Positions 1-10,181 of a stretch of DNA of 64,000 nt are shown piece after piece. The DNA is from Liopterus haemorrhoidalis. Taxonomy: Eukaryota; Arthropoda; Insecta; Coleoptera; Dytiscidae. The stretch lies in NCBI GenBank assembly GCA_963971575.1, contig OZ020617.1, positions 41,016,606-41,080,605 of the forward strand, given 5' to 3'. The position numbers and the translations under genes are program-made. Under the pieces are notes generated by a model. It had not been told where the DNA came from and made no database searches. It saw nothing but the letters and a program-made list of their open reading frames with translations. Position 1 is the stretch's first letter. The number at the start of each line of letters is the position of its first letter.

Positions 1-340
1 AAACTATGCATATTTTTCTTTGAATAATTTTATTTTATAAACTCTTGGACAAAACTATAAATTACATATAACCAAAAAATATAAACTTTTAGGAAAAAAT
101 AATAATAAATTCCAAAATAAAATAATAAATAGGTACATACAATTTAATTCAAAGCAAAAATGCATCAAGTGTCTTTTGTTTTTGTAACATTTCACTTCTA
201 CAAAATCAGCGCAGGTATTCAGTGCGGATGTAGGGCGTATAGAGTAAACTTCATTTCCTTCCTGCATAAAATAACGCTGTAATATTAAATTCTTTGTACA
301 TTTTCTCGAGATAATTTCTGTAACATAATATGTACTGTGA
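1..340. other. AT-rich sequence, nothing recognised
   Basis: No coding motif, terminal repeat or RNA gene could be seen. The minus-strand reading frame of 70 residues at 55-267 is mostly Phe/Leu/Lys from AT-rich codons and looks like chance. Confidence 0.6.
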
Positions 341-350
341 TCTTAACTGT

Positions 351-480
351 CCCAATTAAGCGGAATGTTGTCCCAATTAAACATGTAAATTTACTGTTGG
401 TTCTTTGGTTTGGTTTCTGTTCTTTGAGATTTGTCCCAAATAAGCGGCTGCCCCAATTAAGCGGTGGCCCAATTAAGCGG
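351..480. repeat. Five copies of CCCAATTAAGCGG-like motif
   Basis: Copies or near copies of CCCAATTAAGCGG start at about 351, 372, 435, 452 and 468. The motif resembles terminal sequence of Tigger/pogo-type DNA transposons, which often carry repeated AATTAAGCGG-type blocks. No transposase or opposite end was found, so this is a fragment at best. Confidence 0.4.
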
Positions 481-534
481 AATCGTCTGTACTTTGATTG
501 TTATTTTATTTTTATACCATGATACCGAGCTGAT

Positions 535-841
535 AAATAAATAAATAATAATATATCCAACACCTAGATAGGCGTATTTGGTGCAGAGAAGGTAAGTTCT
601 CTGTTTCTAGACCGCCGGCCATAGATATGAAATCCACGTGGTCAATGTGACGTTTCGACCGGTCCTATTATCTCCTGTATAAACAGGTACTCATTTTAAG
701 TATGAAATACTTGAGGCGAAGTCGATCTCAGAGCTGACTGCACATTTTCGGAAGACAAAAATCCGAAGCAGGTGGGGTGTCTCGAAACCGGGGTCCCTGT
801 GCTCCGAAGACAACCATCTTAACACGGCGCCACGGCAACTC
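535..841 (-). mobile_element. tRNA-derived SINE, family A, full length
   Basis: The insertion is flanked by a 12-bp direct repeat, TACCGAGCTGAT, at 523-534 and 842-853. Read on the minus strand it starts GAGTTGCCGTGGCGCCG, which gives a Pol III A-box-like TGGCGCCGTGTTAAG, followed by a tRNA-unrelated body and an AAATAAATAATAAT-type tail at 535-560. The body (TCAAGTATTT..ATACTTAAAATGAG) recurs at 43924-44080 and, partially, at 29945-30110. Confidence 0.8.
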
Positions 842-853
842 TACCGAGCTGAT

Positions 854-1430
854 TTAATAGTTTAATTATAAATTGTCATTTTATTTTTACTATTAACAAA
901 ATTCAGAAAACAATTGAAATTCTGACGTTTACAAATTAAATTTATATGGAATGTTAAAAAATATATATATTCTCACTCGTTTTTCGTAGCTTTTGAACGG
1001 CCGTAAAAATAGTAGGTATTTAGGTACCACAATAGTAGGTACAACATTTAAGGAAAATGGGTCATTATTAATGAAAATCTAGATATTATTTATAATTCTG
1101 TATCTGTATATGCATTTGGATACAATTTTTCTTAAGTATCTGTATCTGTATCTAGATATTTTTTTAAATGTATCTATTACTGATAGAGATACGACTGCAT
1201 ATCTACATCTAACACTGAGGGATATATGCAGTCGCTGAAATTATACAAAATCTAGCACACGTACAATTCGAAGCGACCTGAATAATATCCTTTATGTTGT
1301 ATGCAAATTAGAGAGGTAGCAGACTATTTGCAGGCTGGTTTCAATTTCCTTTCTAAACGAGACGTTGAAGCCACCCGACAGCTACATTTAGGGTGACGAC
1401 CTTAAAACCTGGATGAAGCTTTCTAAACTA
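854..1430. other. Intergenic, simple GTATCT-rich stretch
   Basis: AT-rich sequence with a loose TATCTGTATCTG repetition at about 1100-1210 and no coding or terminal-repeat signal that I can support. Confidence 0.5.
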
Positions 1431-1499
1431 AGACAAAAATATCCATGTTCTTTTGGTTATTTTTTCCTCCTCCTTGAGAATGATACTTTTCTCAGCTCG

Positions 1500-2060
1500 A
1501 TTCAAAAATTCTATGACAAGCATTTGTTTTGTCTTGAAGTCCAAGAGGGTAAAGCATGATAATTCTTGTAAATCCCACACAATGCAATTCGTTGCCTTCT
1601 CGGTAGCTCTTATTACCTGTTTATTCTAGGGTTTTGATCGATGGTTATCTCTAGGTATTTAACCGACTTGGAGATGTCATTATAGTGTATCTGAGAGAAG
1701 GTGATATAAGATTGAGCTTTCTCTTTGTTGTGAGATTTTACTGTTTTGCTTAGGTTAACGCTTAAGTTTTCCCTCAAGCACCAGTTTGAAACAGCAAGGA
1801 GGGCATTTTAGATGAGCATTAAAATGGTATGCTCGGGTTTCTCTCTGATCATAATGTCTACGTCATCTGCGTAACCTTGTACCTCTCCTTGGAGGCAACC
1901 TTTTGCTCCGGGTATTGCCAGTCTTCTCTCAGGCATGCTAAGATGCGACGGCATTGAAGCATCGATAGGTGGGGAAATCGAAGCCTTTATTCTCTGCGGC
2001 CCTGTTAATGGATTCCAAAGAGGTGTTGTCAAAAGCACCATCGATATCTAAAAATCCGCA
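1500..2060 (-). pseudogene. Non-LTR retrotransposon reverse transcriptase relic
   Basis: Reading the minus strand from about 2060, one frame gives motif A of a LINE reverse transcriptase (FLDIDGAFDNTSLESI). A shifted frame then gives GCLQGEVQGYADDVDIM, with the catalytic YADD at about 1870. The residues normally lying between the QG motif and YADD are missing, which suggests an internal deletion. Further down (about 1600-1790) come NWCLRENLSVNLSKT and SVKYLEITID, matching the thumb region of Jockey/I/R1-group LINEs. Several stops and frame changes show that it is dead. The clade is not resolved. Confidence 0.85.
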
Positions 2061-2877
2061 GGAACAATCTGATTTTAAAAGCAATAGTTCGAATTTCCTC
2101 ACTTTCAAGTCTTGAAAGTAATATTGGTGTTATTGAAAAAAGTACGCTGACTACTGTCTTCTATTAATGCTCTAGATCAGCGGATTTTAACTGTTTTCAT
2201 TCAAGAACCGACAAATGAAAATTTTAACAAAAAATATAAAAACTAAAAATTTTAGCGAACCCAGAAACTAGAAAGCTTTAATAAAATATCTGATATATTC
2301 CATCCAATTTCAACATATTTTTCAAAAATTTGAATACCTACATAGTGCATAATACCTAGTTCATCTTTTTTCAATTTTTAATACGAAATCTTCGTCCACG
2401 AAAAATATTCCCTTATTTATCAAATGTATTAAAATACAATTTTCATAACATTGTCATGCAAATATGATTGATTTTTAACACTAACTTGCCCTAACTTGTC
2501 AAAATGGTGTTTTCACAAGGATCAGAAAACAAAAAAATCCCTAGCCGTATCTACATTATATCCGCAGATCTGGATTTTATGTGATCCGGCACATCTCTAT
2601 TTAAAACACAACTTTTTTTTGCTCCGGCTCAGAGTAAGGCGTTAAATGGTAACCCTACTCACAAGTCATTTTAAAAGAATATTTTCAATAATTAATTTTT
2701 TAAGAAATGATAATGAAAATTAAAAGGTATTTGTTCACACGTATCATATTTATGAAATGTGCTAAAACTGCTCAACTACCGTTACATTTTTAGAAATGCC
2801 ATAATTAATTTTGGTATCATGGACATAAGTGCTTGAATTTCTTTAAGTGCCTTGTTAAAAAACTTTCATACTCACTA
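2061..2877. other. Intergenic AT-rich sequence
   Basis: No supported gene. Sequence near 2170-2210 (ATCAGCGGATTTTAACTG) and 2570-2600 faintly resembles hAT-type element ends, but no pair of ends or target-site duplication could be matched. Confidence 0.4.
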
Positions 2878-3151
2878 TAGGGAAATAAATTTAAGATCCC
2901 AGCGTTACGGTGGTCATTTTTAACTTGGCTAGAGGATATTCAAAATTTGGTTGTGTTGTGTTTACACAGCTGTGAAGCTAAAATTGTAGGAATAAATATT
3001 TTTTACAATATTTTTGGAATCTGTTTTGCTGTTTTATCAACAAATAGGTGTCCAGAAATATTTAAATAGCATATTTAATACCAAAAAAATATCCTTTAGC
3101 CTAGTTAAAAATTGACCACCGTAGCGCTGGGATCTTAAATTTATTTCCCTA
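2878..3151. mobile_element. MITE with ~50-bp TIRs and TA duplication
   Basis: The two ends are inverted copies of each other over about 50 bp (TAGGGAAATAAATTTAAGAT inward, then CCCAGCG..ACGGTGGTCA), with one or two mismatches. TA flanks both sides (2876-2877 and 3152-3153). Total length is 274 bp with no coding capacity. TA duplication and long TIRs suggest a non-autonomous Tc1/mariner-type element. Confidence 0.85.
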
Positions 3152-3915
3152 TAATAATCCAGTGTCCCTATTTGGACATCGCGCCATTTAAAACCCATTT
3201 TGGAAAACTATTAAATCAAAACTACACAAGAAATGTCCGAATAATTACTACACTATTCCTAAATAAATGAATAACCTGTTATCACTGTTCATTTTGTTAT
3301 CATTTTTCAACAAAGATCATAAAAAAAGATTCAATGTATAGATCTCCTTTTCAATTTTTATGAAATAATGAAACTACTGTTCAGTATGAATATATATGTG
3401 TTCTCACGGTCATTGCATAATCAGTGACTAATGACCGTTTGCTAAAAAACGAGTTAAGTGTTTTAACTCAAGTTGTCTAACTTGACTCCAAACAACATGT
3501 AAACACATATGATTTTAACTTGAGTGAAGGATAACTAGAGTTTAAACAATTAAATCGTTCTTTAGCAACCAATCATAAAATATAATTCATTGAAAATAAC
3601 TTCAGAACACTGCTCAACTTCGTACTTAAAATCATTTACCTGTATTTAATTTCGTTCCCATATTCGTTCTTTTAACAAACTACTTGGAAGAATGAATACA
3701 AATAAGTATTTGCACTTTTATTTATGAAATAATCAAAATACAAATATAATGTTTCGTCGCTTTCCGAGAAATCGTGTTATCAGATAATCGTAATTTAATT
3801 ATGGTTTCGGGTCTTTTAAAGAACCGTTACTAATTTTGACAGCTTAACAATACAATACATACCTAACCCTATTATAAAAAAAAATAATAATAATAACAAG
3901 AAGAACCCCTCCTAC
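3152..3915. other. Intergenic AT-rich sequence
   Basis: No gene or element boundary recognised. Confidence 0.4.
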
Positions 3916-3924
3916 TAATAATGG

Positions 3925-3929
<5 letters not shown>

Positions 3930-3964
<35 letters not shown>
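3930..3964. repeat. (TA)n microsatellite
   Basis: Pure TA dinucleotide run beside the left target-site duplication of the LINE insertion. It may be part of the LINE tail. Confidence 0.9.
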
Positions 3965-3970
<6 letters not shown>

Positions 3971-4134
3971 AAACGCAGGTTCTCTTTTATTCGTCAGTTT
4001 ATTAAAATGTTCTTGTGAATTTATAAAATATGATACGTTTCGTGCATGGGTAGTATGCACATCTTCAGTCAGTCAATCAGATAAAATAAAATCACCACGT
4101 AGTCAATTCGAAGTTAAAAAAGTGTGTGAAAATA

Positions 4135-4138
<4 letters not shown>

Positions 4139-4197
<59 letters not shown>
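4139..4197. repeat. (TA)n microsatellite at LINE 3' end
   Basis: A ~59-bp TA run directly abuts the LINE 3' terminus. The second copy of the LINE also ends in a TATATATT stretch, so the tail of this family is TA-rich rather than poly(A). Confidence 0.9.
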
Positions 4198-4199
<2 letters not shown>

Positions 4200-4605
4200 T
4201 TTATTTCCCTAGGCCTTGCGGCGTTCAGGGTATTAGCCATTACAAAAATAAAACCAAATAAAATCAATCCAAAAATACATAAAAAAACAATCCACTACAA
4301 TTTACAATTTACAATGTTTTTCCCTTTTCTATCTTCTTGCTCCAATGTCCCTCTCCTTCTTCCTGTTCCCCTTCTGGTTTCCCTTTCCGATCTCCTTCCT
4401 TCTTGCTTCCTGTTCTCTCGCCCATCTTTGCTTTATTTTATTTTATTTTATTACATTCTCTTCCCTTCCAACCATTTCTTCGTCCCTCCTCCTATCTCTC
4501 TTCCTTCCTCCTCATTTCTAGGTAACCTCATCCCCCTTCCTTCCTTCCATTTCTCCCCTTCTGCTTCCCACCGGGTCTCCTCCTTCTTTCCTTTACCCCT
4601 TCCTG

Positions 4606-5049
4606 TTATCCTTCCCCAATCTCCATCTTTCTTGCCTCTAATTCCCTCGCCCACCTATCCCCCCTTCCATCTTCGTGCAGGTCTAATGTGCGCCCCAACC
4701 ATACTGTCATCTCTGTACACCTCTTCGCGAGGTGCTCTATATCTTCCTCCTCCTCTCCGCACATCCTGCACATCTTTTCCTCCTGTTTCCTCCAATATCT
4801 ATTTCCTCTCTCTTCATTCCCGCACCTTAGCCTCGCAATCCTCCTAACTCTCCCTCCTGACCTTCCTCTTTCTCCCTTTAAGTATCTTGGTACCCCTATA
4901 GTTATGACCTCCTTATATCTCCCTGCGCTCCTTGATTTGTCTATGCTGACTGTCCTTTCTTGCTCCCCCACTTCCTTATCCCTCCTCCACAACTCCTCAA
5001 TCAGGCTTATCCCGTATTTTCTTCTCCTTTCCACCTCTGTCGCATCCAC
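4606..5049 (-). pseudogene. LINE ORF2 C-terminal end with zinc-knuckle
   Basis: This 147-codon open frame matches the extreme C-terminus of R1/Jockey-group LINE polyproteins. It has a basic region with RLRCGNEERGNRYW, then a cysteine/histidine cluster CRMCGEEEEDIEHLAKRC and a final WLGRTL-type segment. The reverse transcriptase and endonuclease domains are absent because the copy is 5'-truncated, and a stop lies just upstream of about 5070. The opposite-strand frame of 241 residues is its low-complexity shadow. Confidence 0.85.
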
Positions 5050-5252
5050 TCCATCTCCAGTAATACTCCTTTCTCATCTCTCCCCATGCGTAATAATGGG
5101 ACTACATAAGGTTATTGTAGCAATTTAAATAATTGCGATAAAATTGTCATAGAATTTTTTCAAATAACATTATTTATCCGGGGTGAAAAACTATGCATTA
5201 AATAAAAATAATAAAACATTTTATTAAATAAATAACATACATAACATGTGCG

Positions 5253-5430
5253 CAGTGGCGGACTTAACGGATGTCGGATCTGGCGTCTGCCAGGGGCCCA
5301 GGGGATATTTTCTTATTTAGCACCAGCTTTTTAGGAGCTTTTTAGCACAAATTAATATATTGGAGGAACGGGGAAGGGGGCCTCCATGCGTTTAGCGCCA
5401 GGGGCCCCGAGGGGTGTAAGTCCGCCTCTG
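5253..5430. mobile_element. hAT-like MITE, CAGTGGCGGACTTA ends
   Basis: Left end CAGTGGCGGACTTAA and right end GTAAGTCCGCCTCTG are inverted. The flanking 8-mers CATGTGCG and TATGTGCA match at six of eight positions, fitting an aged hAT target-site duplication. It is 178 bp long, GC-rich against its surroundings, and non-coding. Confidence 0.7.
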
Positions 5431-5659
5431 TATGTGCACATATTTATGATTTCCCATAATAACCTCTACAAGATAATTTATTATAATAATAATAATTTAT
5501 TTTCAATAAGTTATGTACGAGGGTAGGTCAATAAGTCCTTACAAAATATAAGAGATGGCGCTTTTACTATAGAACCAAGTTTTTTTTTCTACCACCATCT
5601 GTCAATAGACTGCTGTCAAATTTTCAGCCATATCCATCGCATTTCAATTTTACAATCGA

Positions 5660-6364
5660 TTGAAGCAAACAACTTTTGTTGTTTTTAAACAATGGAAAAA
5701 GAGAGTTTCGTTGATTAAACACTTTCATTTGAATGGCAAAACACCGAAAGAAATCAAAGCCGAGTTGTATGAAGTTCATGGCACATCTGCACCAGCGTTT
5801 AAAACTGTTGACAATTGGGTGAATGAGTTTAAACGTGGTCGAACATCCACAAGTAACGAACAACGTTCGAGACGTCCACTTGAGGTGACTATGCCAGAAA
5901 TAATTGACAAAATCCACGATATGGTCTTGAGTGATCGACGAGTCAAAGTGCGCCAACTTGTTGAAGCCACAGGCATATCATATGGCTCAGTAGTTTCAAT
6001 TATGCACGAAAAATTAGGTATGAAAAAGGTATCAGCAAGATGAGTGCCGCGTTTGCTCGCAGTGGAGAATAAATACTTGTGCAGTTTCGATGGCGAAAAT
6101 ACATGAAGTTTGTTTCGAATTGTCACTGCGTTCCTCCGTATTCACCAGATTTGGCCCCCAGCGACTTTTTCATGTTTCCAAATATGAAGAAATGGCTCGC
6201 CGGAAAGATTCACGTCGAACGAAGAGGTCATCGTCGAAACCGATGTCTATTTTGAGGACCTTCCTGTAAGATTCAGGAGGGTCCTCAATCTTACAGGAGG
6301 ATACCTTGAAAAAGTTGGAGAAACACTGGGCGAAGTGTATCGAGCTAAAAGGAAACTATGTTGA
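5660..6364 (+). pseudogene. mariner transposase, central part deleted
   Basis: The first 127 codons (5660-6043) hold the paired helix-turn-helix DNA-binding region of mariner transposases, with FKTVDNWVNEFKRGRTS and TGISYGSVVSIMHEKLGM. The linker and first two catalytic aspartates are missing. Sequence resumes at about 6123 with the third-aspartate motif PPYSPDLAPSDFFMF, followed by NMKKWLAGK in that frame and, after a frame change, KKLEKHWAKCIELKG to a stop near 6361. Two of the three catalytic residues are absent and frameshifts are present, so it cannot be active. Confidence 0.9.
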
Positions 6365-6429
6365 GAAATAAAAATGAATCAACTCACAATAATGTGTTTT
6401 TCTCTTATTTTTTAAAAACTTATTGACCT

Positions 6430-6953
6430 CAGTGGCGCACCCGGGGGGTGGCCACTGAGTTTCAGGAGCAAGAGCTCCAAAAACACGTTATTTTTATGTG
6501 ATTTTGTCAAAATATAAGTGATGGCCCCTCCTCCAAGAGTTCCAAACACATGTGGTTATTTGTTTAGGCTGACCTGACGTACTCTTTTTTAGAGTTTTAC
6601 CATATACTCTTTCCTATCCTCTCTACACTTACTTTTTATAAAAGAATTCTCAAACTTTCAATATACTCTTTTTTGCGTATCACTTGTATTTCTATAGTGA
6701 GTACCTTTGCTACGGCTCTGGCTGCGAAGCATACTCTATTTCTGTAAAAAAAATCTGGTGTAGTTTGTTACGGCGTTTTTACTAAAATAGAGGTGAGGAC
6801 CTTTTTTTTCGGTCGTCACTTATAGTTTAGAAGTGAGAACCTTTATTTTTTAGGTCATCATTTGTATTTCAGAAACGAGGACCTTTTTATTCTTTTTTTT
6901 TAGATCATCACTTGAAATTTGTAAGTGCCTCCCCCCAATTCCTGGGTGCGCGT
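6430..6953. mobile_element. Insertion nested in mariner right TIR
   Basis: CTTATTGACCT, part of the mariner TIR, is duplicated at 6419-6429 and 6954-6964. The insert starts CAGTGGCGCACCC and ends GGGTGCGCG, so the outer bases are imperfectly inverted. It contains GAGGACC + poly-T units, the minisatellite seen in many elements of this window. An 11-bp duplication is longer than the 8 bp typical of hAT, so the class is uncertain. Confidence 0.7.
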
Positions 6954-7368
6954 CTTATTGACCTACCCTCGTACAATAAAATAATACACAGTACTTGTTC
7001 ATATTACAATGTACTGAAACGAAACTGCTGTGGGAGCGGTAATTCCAGAATAAATGGGCTGCATTAGGCGCAAATAGCCTTTGTTGCTGTGTGCCAAACA
7101 TTTTAACGAACTAACGGTAATTTCAGAAATAAAATTTCCAAATAAAGTGAGTAAACCATCACCGGAGTCGGACGAACCTCCCAAGCATTTTTGGTTGAGA
7201 ACCGGGTAGCATGTAGTGAATCAGAAGTAGTCTTGAAGTGTTGAGGACAGTTTTGATGAATTGAACGAACCTCGATAACGGATTAAACACTGTGAGTGTT
7301 GTGAGGTGTTTAACGGCTTGCGAGGTGAAACGGTGATGTGAGGTTTTGTGTTGAGTGTCTCTCATGGG

Positions 7369-7621
7369 CCAACGGAGTGGCCGAGCGCATTAAGTAGTGT
7401 GGTTTTAGACTGTTAGAAACAGGCGTGACTGGGCGACCGGTGGTTCGAGCCTGCTTCGTTGGTGATATTATTCGGGCGAGAATAATATGTTTACATTACT
7501 CTCATTTTCACAATCATTCACCCCTCATCCAGGTGTAGGAGCTCGCCCCCTGGCATCGGCGATTAGCCTCATTGCAGAAATAAAGGCCGATGTAAAATAA
7601 ATAATATAATAATAATAATAA
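7369..7621 (+). mobile_element. tRNA-derived SINE, family B, full length
   Basis: The SINE is flanked by a perfect 13-bp duplication TGTCTCTCATGGG at 7356-7368 and 7622-7634. The head CCAACGGAGTGGCCGAGCGC gives an A box like that of tRNA-Leu/Ser, and GGTTCGAGCCTG at about 7442 is a B box. A tRNA-unrelated body follows (GTGTAGGAGCTCGCCCCCTG), and the tail is (AATAAT)n. A degenerate minus-strand copy lies at 46430-46640. Confidence 0.9.
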
Positions 7622-7634
7622 TGTCTCTCATGGG

Positions 7635-8200
7635 ATTTCGTAGCTATCATTAATTATAAGTTCTAGTGTAATTATTAACATCAATCTTAACTAAACATTA
7701 AACGTAGATTAAGTAAAATGCAGACTTTAATTCAAACACTCTTCCTGTCATAAAGAATTTAAGCAACCGATCGGCGGACCTTTAGGCTTTCAAACTTGAT
7801 CCGCTCGCAAGTCTTGGAACTCACTACGTGGAAGGGCCTTTCAAAGTAAGTACCATGAAGTACAATGCAAATATTTAAATTCATTCAGCCAACCGTGACG
7901 ATTCGACCGATCCTAGGAATGCTCTCACACTGCATTGAAAAAAGAAGCAACACGACAATGAACCCCGTTGAGTGCGTGGCGGTAATTTTTAATATAATAA
8001 AAACAAAATGCAGTGAACAGTATATCCATTTAATGGGAATATTTAATATTTTATTTACTAAATTTTTATAATGTGGAAACGCAAATCAGAGACAATTTAA
8101 ATTACTTTTACCTTTGAAAAGCTGTTTTGGTTGCACTGGATATTCCAGCTGCTGCTTCAGCTTCAGGCGTAATAAACAATCAGCGTCCCAAAATGCTTTT
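7635..8200. other. Intergenic sequence
   Basis: No supported gene. The 68-codon frame at 7865-8071 has no recognisable motif. Confidence 0.4.
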
Positions 8201-8223
8201 GTGTCTGTATGATTTTTTTTTAA

Positions 8224-8510
8224 CTTGGAAAATTGGTGACAGAAACGCTTAAAGTTTTTAAAACAGATTGCAGAGAAGATACTGTGAGTCGAACTGTATA
8301 TTTTAAGTGGTTCTAGCGTTTTAAATATGGTAGAAATTCAATAAAAAATAATAAGAGATCGGGTAGCCTTTCAGTTTCTAAAACCGATGAAAAAGTTCTC
8401 CAGTTTCATGAATGATTCCGTGCCAATTGACTGTTAGATAGGTTATAGAAGAATTAAAAATGCCATAATAATACATCTTGTGAAGACATTTTGACCAATC
8501 TCAACAATTA
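8224..8510 (+). pseudogene. mariner-like transposase N-terminal relic
   Basis: One frame, broken by several stops, reads LGKLVTETLKVFKTDC, SRTVYFKWF*RFKYGRNSI, RSGSLSVSKTDEKV and later CEDILTNLN. This follows the DNA-binding half of SETMAR-type mariner transposases (the ...FKLGKS..ET..ML...YG...LSRT.VFEW.KRFK.GRES...D.RSGRPSTS pattern). It is an older relic than the 5518-6971 element and from a different subfamily. No terminal repeats were found. Confidence 0.75.
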
Positions 8511-8690
8511 CAACAACAATTAGATAAGACGTTAATATAGGATATAGATGCTTGATTAAGCTATATAATTATAGTGCCGAGATATTGCAAATAAACAACC
8601 ATCAGAAAAAAAATACTATCCACATTTTTGGAGGCAATCATCCAGTGATAAACTGGACAAGTTCGAAATGAACGGATCTATAAATATTAA

Positions 8691-9121
8691 TCTTCTTACT
8701 GGAGTTGGTGTATTTTACCGGGATTTTAGGTCAAAAGAAAAAACATCAAATTATTGAACTGAGGAAGATAATTTTTTCACTTTTTCAATTTTTTCATTTT
8801 TAATAGTTACTAAGGGTAAAATGTTTAAATTTACTAATTAAAATGTTTATTAATTATATTAGCATTCTAGTACTTAAGTATTTTAATTTGTTGTATTATG
8901 TAATATTTTGATATTATATATTAATTTTGTAGGGGATAGACTCGATCAGGTGGTGTTCACACCAAGCTGCTTCTATCTCCTTTTGACATTTGTACCAAGC
9001 TTGTCAATAAACATATATTATTATTATAAAGTTATCGAAACCGGTATTGGATATTTAATAATTTGATGTTTTTTCTTTTGACCTAAAATCCCGGTAAAAT
9101 ACACCAACTCCAGTAAGAAGA
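8691..9121. mobile_element. Foldback element with 65-bp inverted arms
   Basis: 8691-8755 and 9057-9121 are inverted copies of each other over 65 bp (TCTTCTTACTGGAGTTGGTG outermost). The ~300-bp loop holds AT-rich sequence and a segment ending in AATAAACATATATTATTATT (about 8930-9030) that looks like a retroelement 3' end. No target-site duplication was identified. Confidence 0.75.
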
Positions 9122-10010
9122 TATATATTCGAGGTCGTCAAAATATACATTAAAAATATTAAACGTAACAACTTAGTGAAGCGTTCAAGAACATTATAAA
9201 ACAGTCATCATAAAATATAAGATACCTGAAAAGGCCTGACACTTAACAGATAACAATGGATCTCTTTTGTAATCGTGAGTAAATTAACACATGAATAGTT
9301 TTTTTTTTTTTTATTCTTTTTTTGGCTTAAAATAATAACAGATGCTACAAATATAACAAGGTAAATGAACCTCAAATGTAAATCCCTATAAATTATTATT
9401 ATTTTGTTATAAATGTCATTTTAAATTTCATTACACATATTGTACTTGGTGTTGACGTAAACCTTGTATTATAATTACACCTAGTACATCTTCATTAGGT
9501 ATTATTTTTTATGAATTAGGACACGCAAACAAACATGAAATAGTTTGGATTATGATAAGAAAATTATATTGTTCACTGAAATTTAAAATTAATTATTATT
9601 CTAAGAATCATGCAAAAAAAATATATAGTTTCTTATCTTAAATAATATATTCTCGTTTTAAAATTAGTTTTTGAATAATTGTCTGGAAGTTGTGAAAAAA
9701 TAACGATAAATATAATATATTTGTTTTAACAAATATTTTTGTTTTAAAAAAATGTCACACTTAATTATTTTTGGCTGAATTCTTTCAGCGATAATATAAA
9801 CTTTCCTACGACCGTTTTAAGGTACGTTCATATCATAAAGCATTAAACGTTTTCAGCACGTAGCGTTTCCTGTACGACTATTTATGGATTGTTCACACGT
9901 TGCATCATGCATCTTAGCAGTTGTTTTAGTGCACAGTTTCCTGTTTGGCACAGTTTATTGTACCATATTTATATGTCTGTTAGTAATAATAAATTATATG
10001 TATAGTTATT
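9122..10010. other. Intergenic AT-rich sequence
   Basis: Nothing recognised beyond a poly-T run at about 9300. Confidence 0.5.
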
Positions 10011-10013
10011 CCA

Positions 10014-10181
10014 AACGTTTAGGCAGAACTAACTGAAATTTTCATTTTTGTAAGTTGTCATGAGCTCTTCTTATATGGTTTGAAATAGGCTTTTGGTAAA
10101 CAAAATTACCAAAAGCCTCACTTAATCAGTAAAAGTTACTAAAATTGAAAATCTAGTTGCACCTCAACGTTTGGAATAGCC
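10014..10181. mobile_element. MITE family T (TATTCCAAACGTTTAGGCGG ends)
   Basis: The ends read GTTATTCCAAACGTTTAGGC and, inverted, GGCTATTCCAAACGTTGAGG. The inside carries CATGAGCTCTTCTT and a CTTTTGGTAAAC..GTTTACCAAAAG-type internal palindrome. Other copies in the window lie at 11970-12574, 20906-21609, 21760-22156 and 24804-25746. The 168-bp length is close to the uninterrupted size of the family. Confidence 0.8.

Larger units (their letters stand above)
3930..5090 (-). mobile_element. 5'-truncated LINE with TA-repeat tail
   Basis: The insertion is bracketed by a 14-bp direct repeat TAATAATGGGACTA at 3916-3929 and 5091-5104, as made by target-primed reverse transcription. On the minus strand it runs from the C-terminal part of a LINE reading frame (up to about 5060) through a 3' UTR ending CCTAGGGAAATAAAGAA at about 4198, then a long (TA)n run (4139-4197), 170 bp of other sequence and a second (TA)n run (3930-3964). 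A second copy with the same 3' end lies at 54563-55125. The 3966-4138 segment between the TA runs may be a further insertion. Confidence 0.85.
5518..6971 (+). mobile_element. mariner (DD34D) element, internally deleted
   Basis: The termini CGAGGGTAGGTCAATAAG (5518-5535) and its exact inverse (ending 6971) are flanked by TA at 5516-5517 and 6972-6973, the Tc1/mariner signature. Inside are the N-terminal and C-terminal parts of a mariner transposase. The right end is split by a later insertion at 6430-6953, so the original element was about 930 bp. Confidence 0.92.

Noticed and set aside
4122..4847. 241-codon + strand frame
   Set aside because: It runs through the TA microsatellite (Ile-Tyr repeats) and then the antisense of the LINE ORF, with Ser/Pro/Leu/Phe low complexity. 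Shadow, not a gene.
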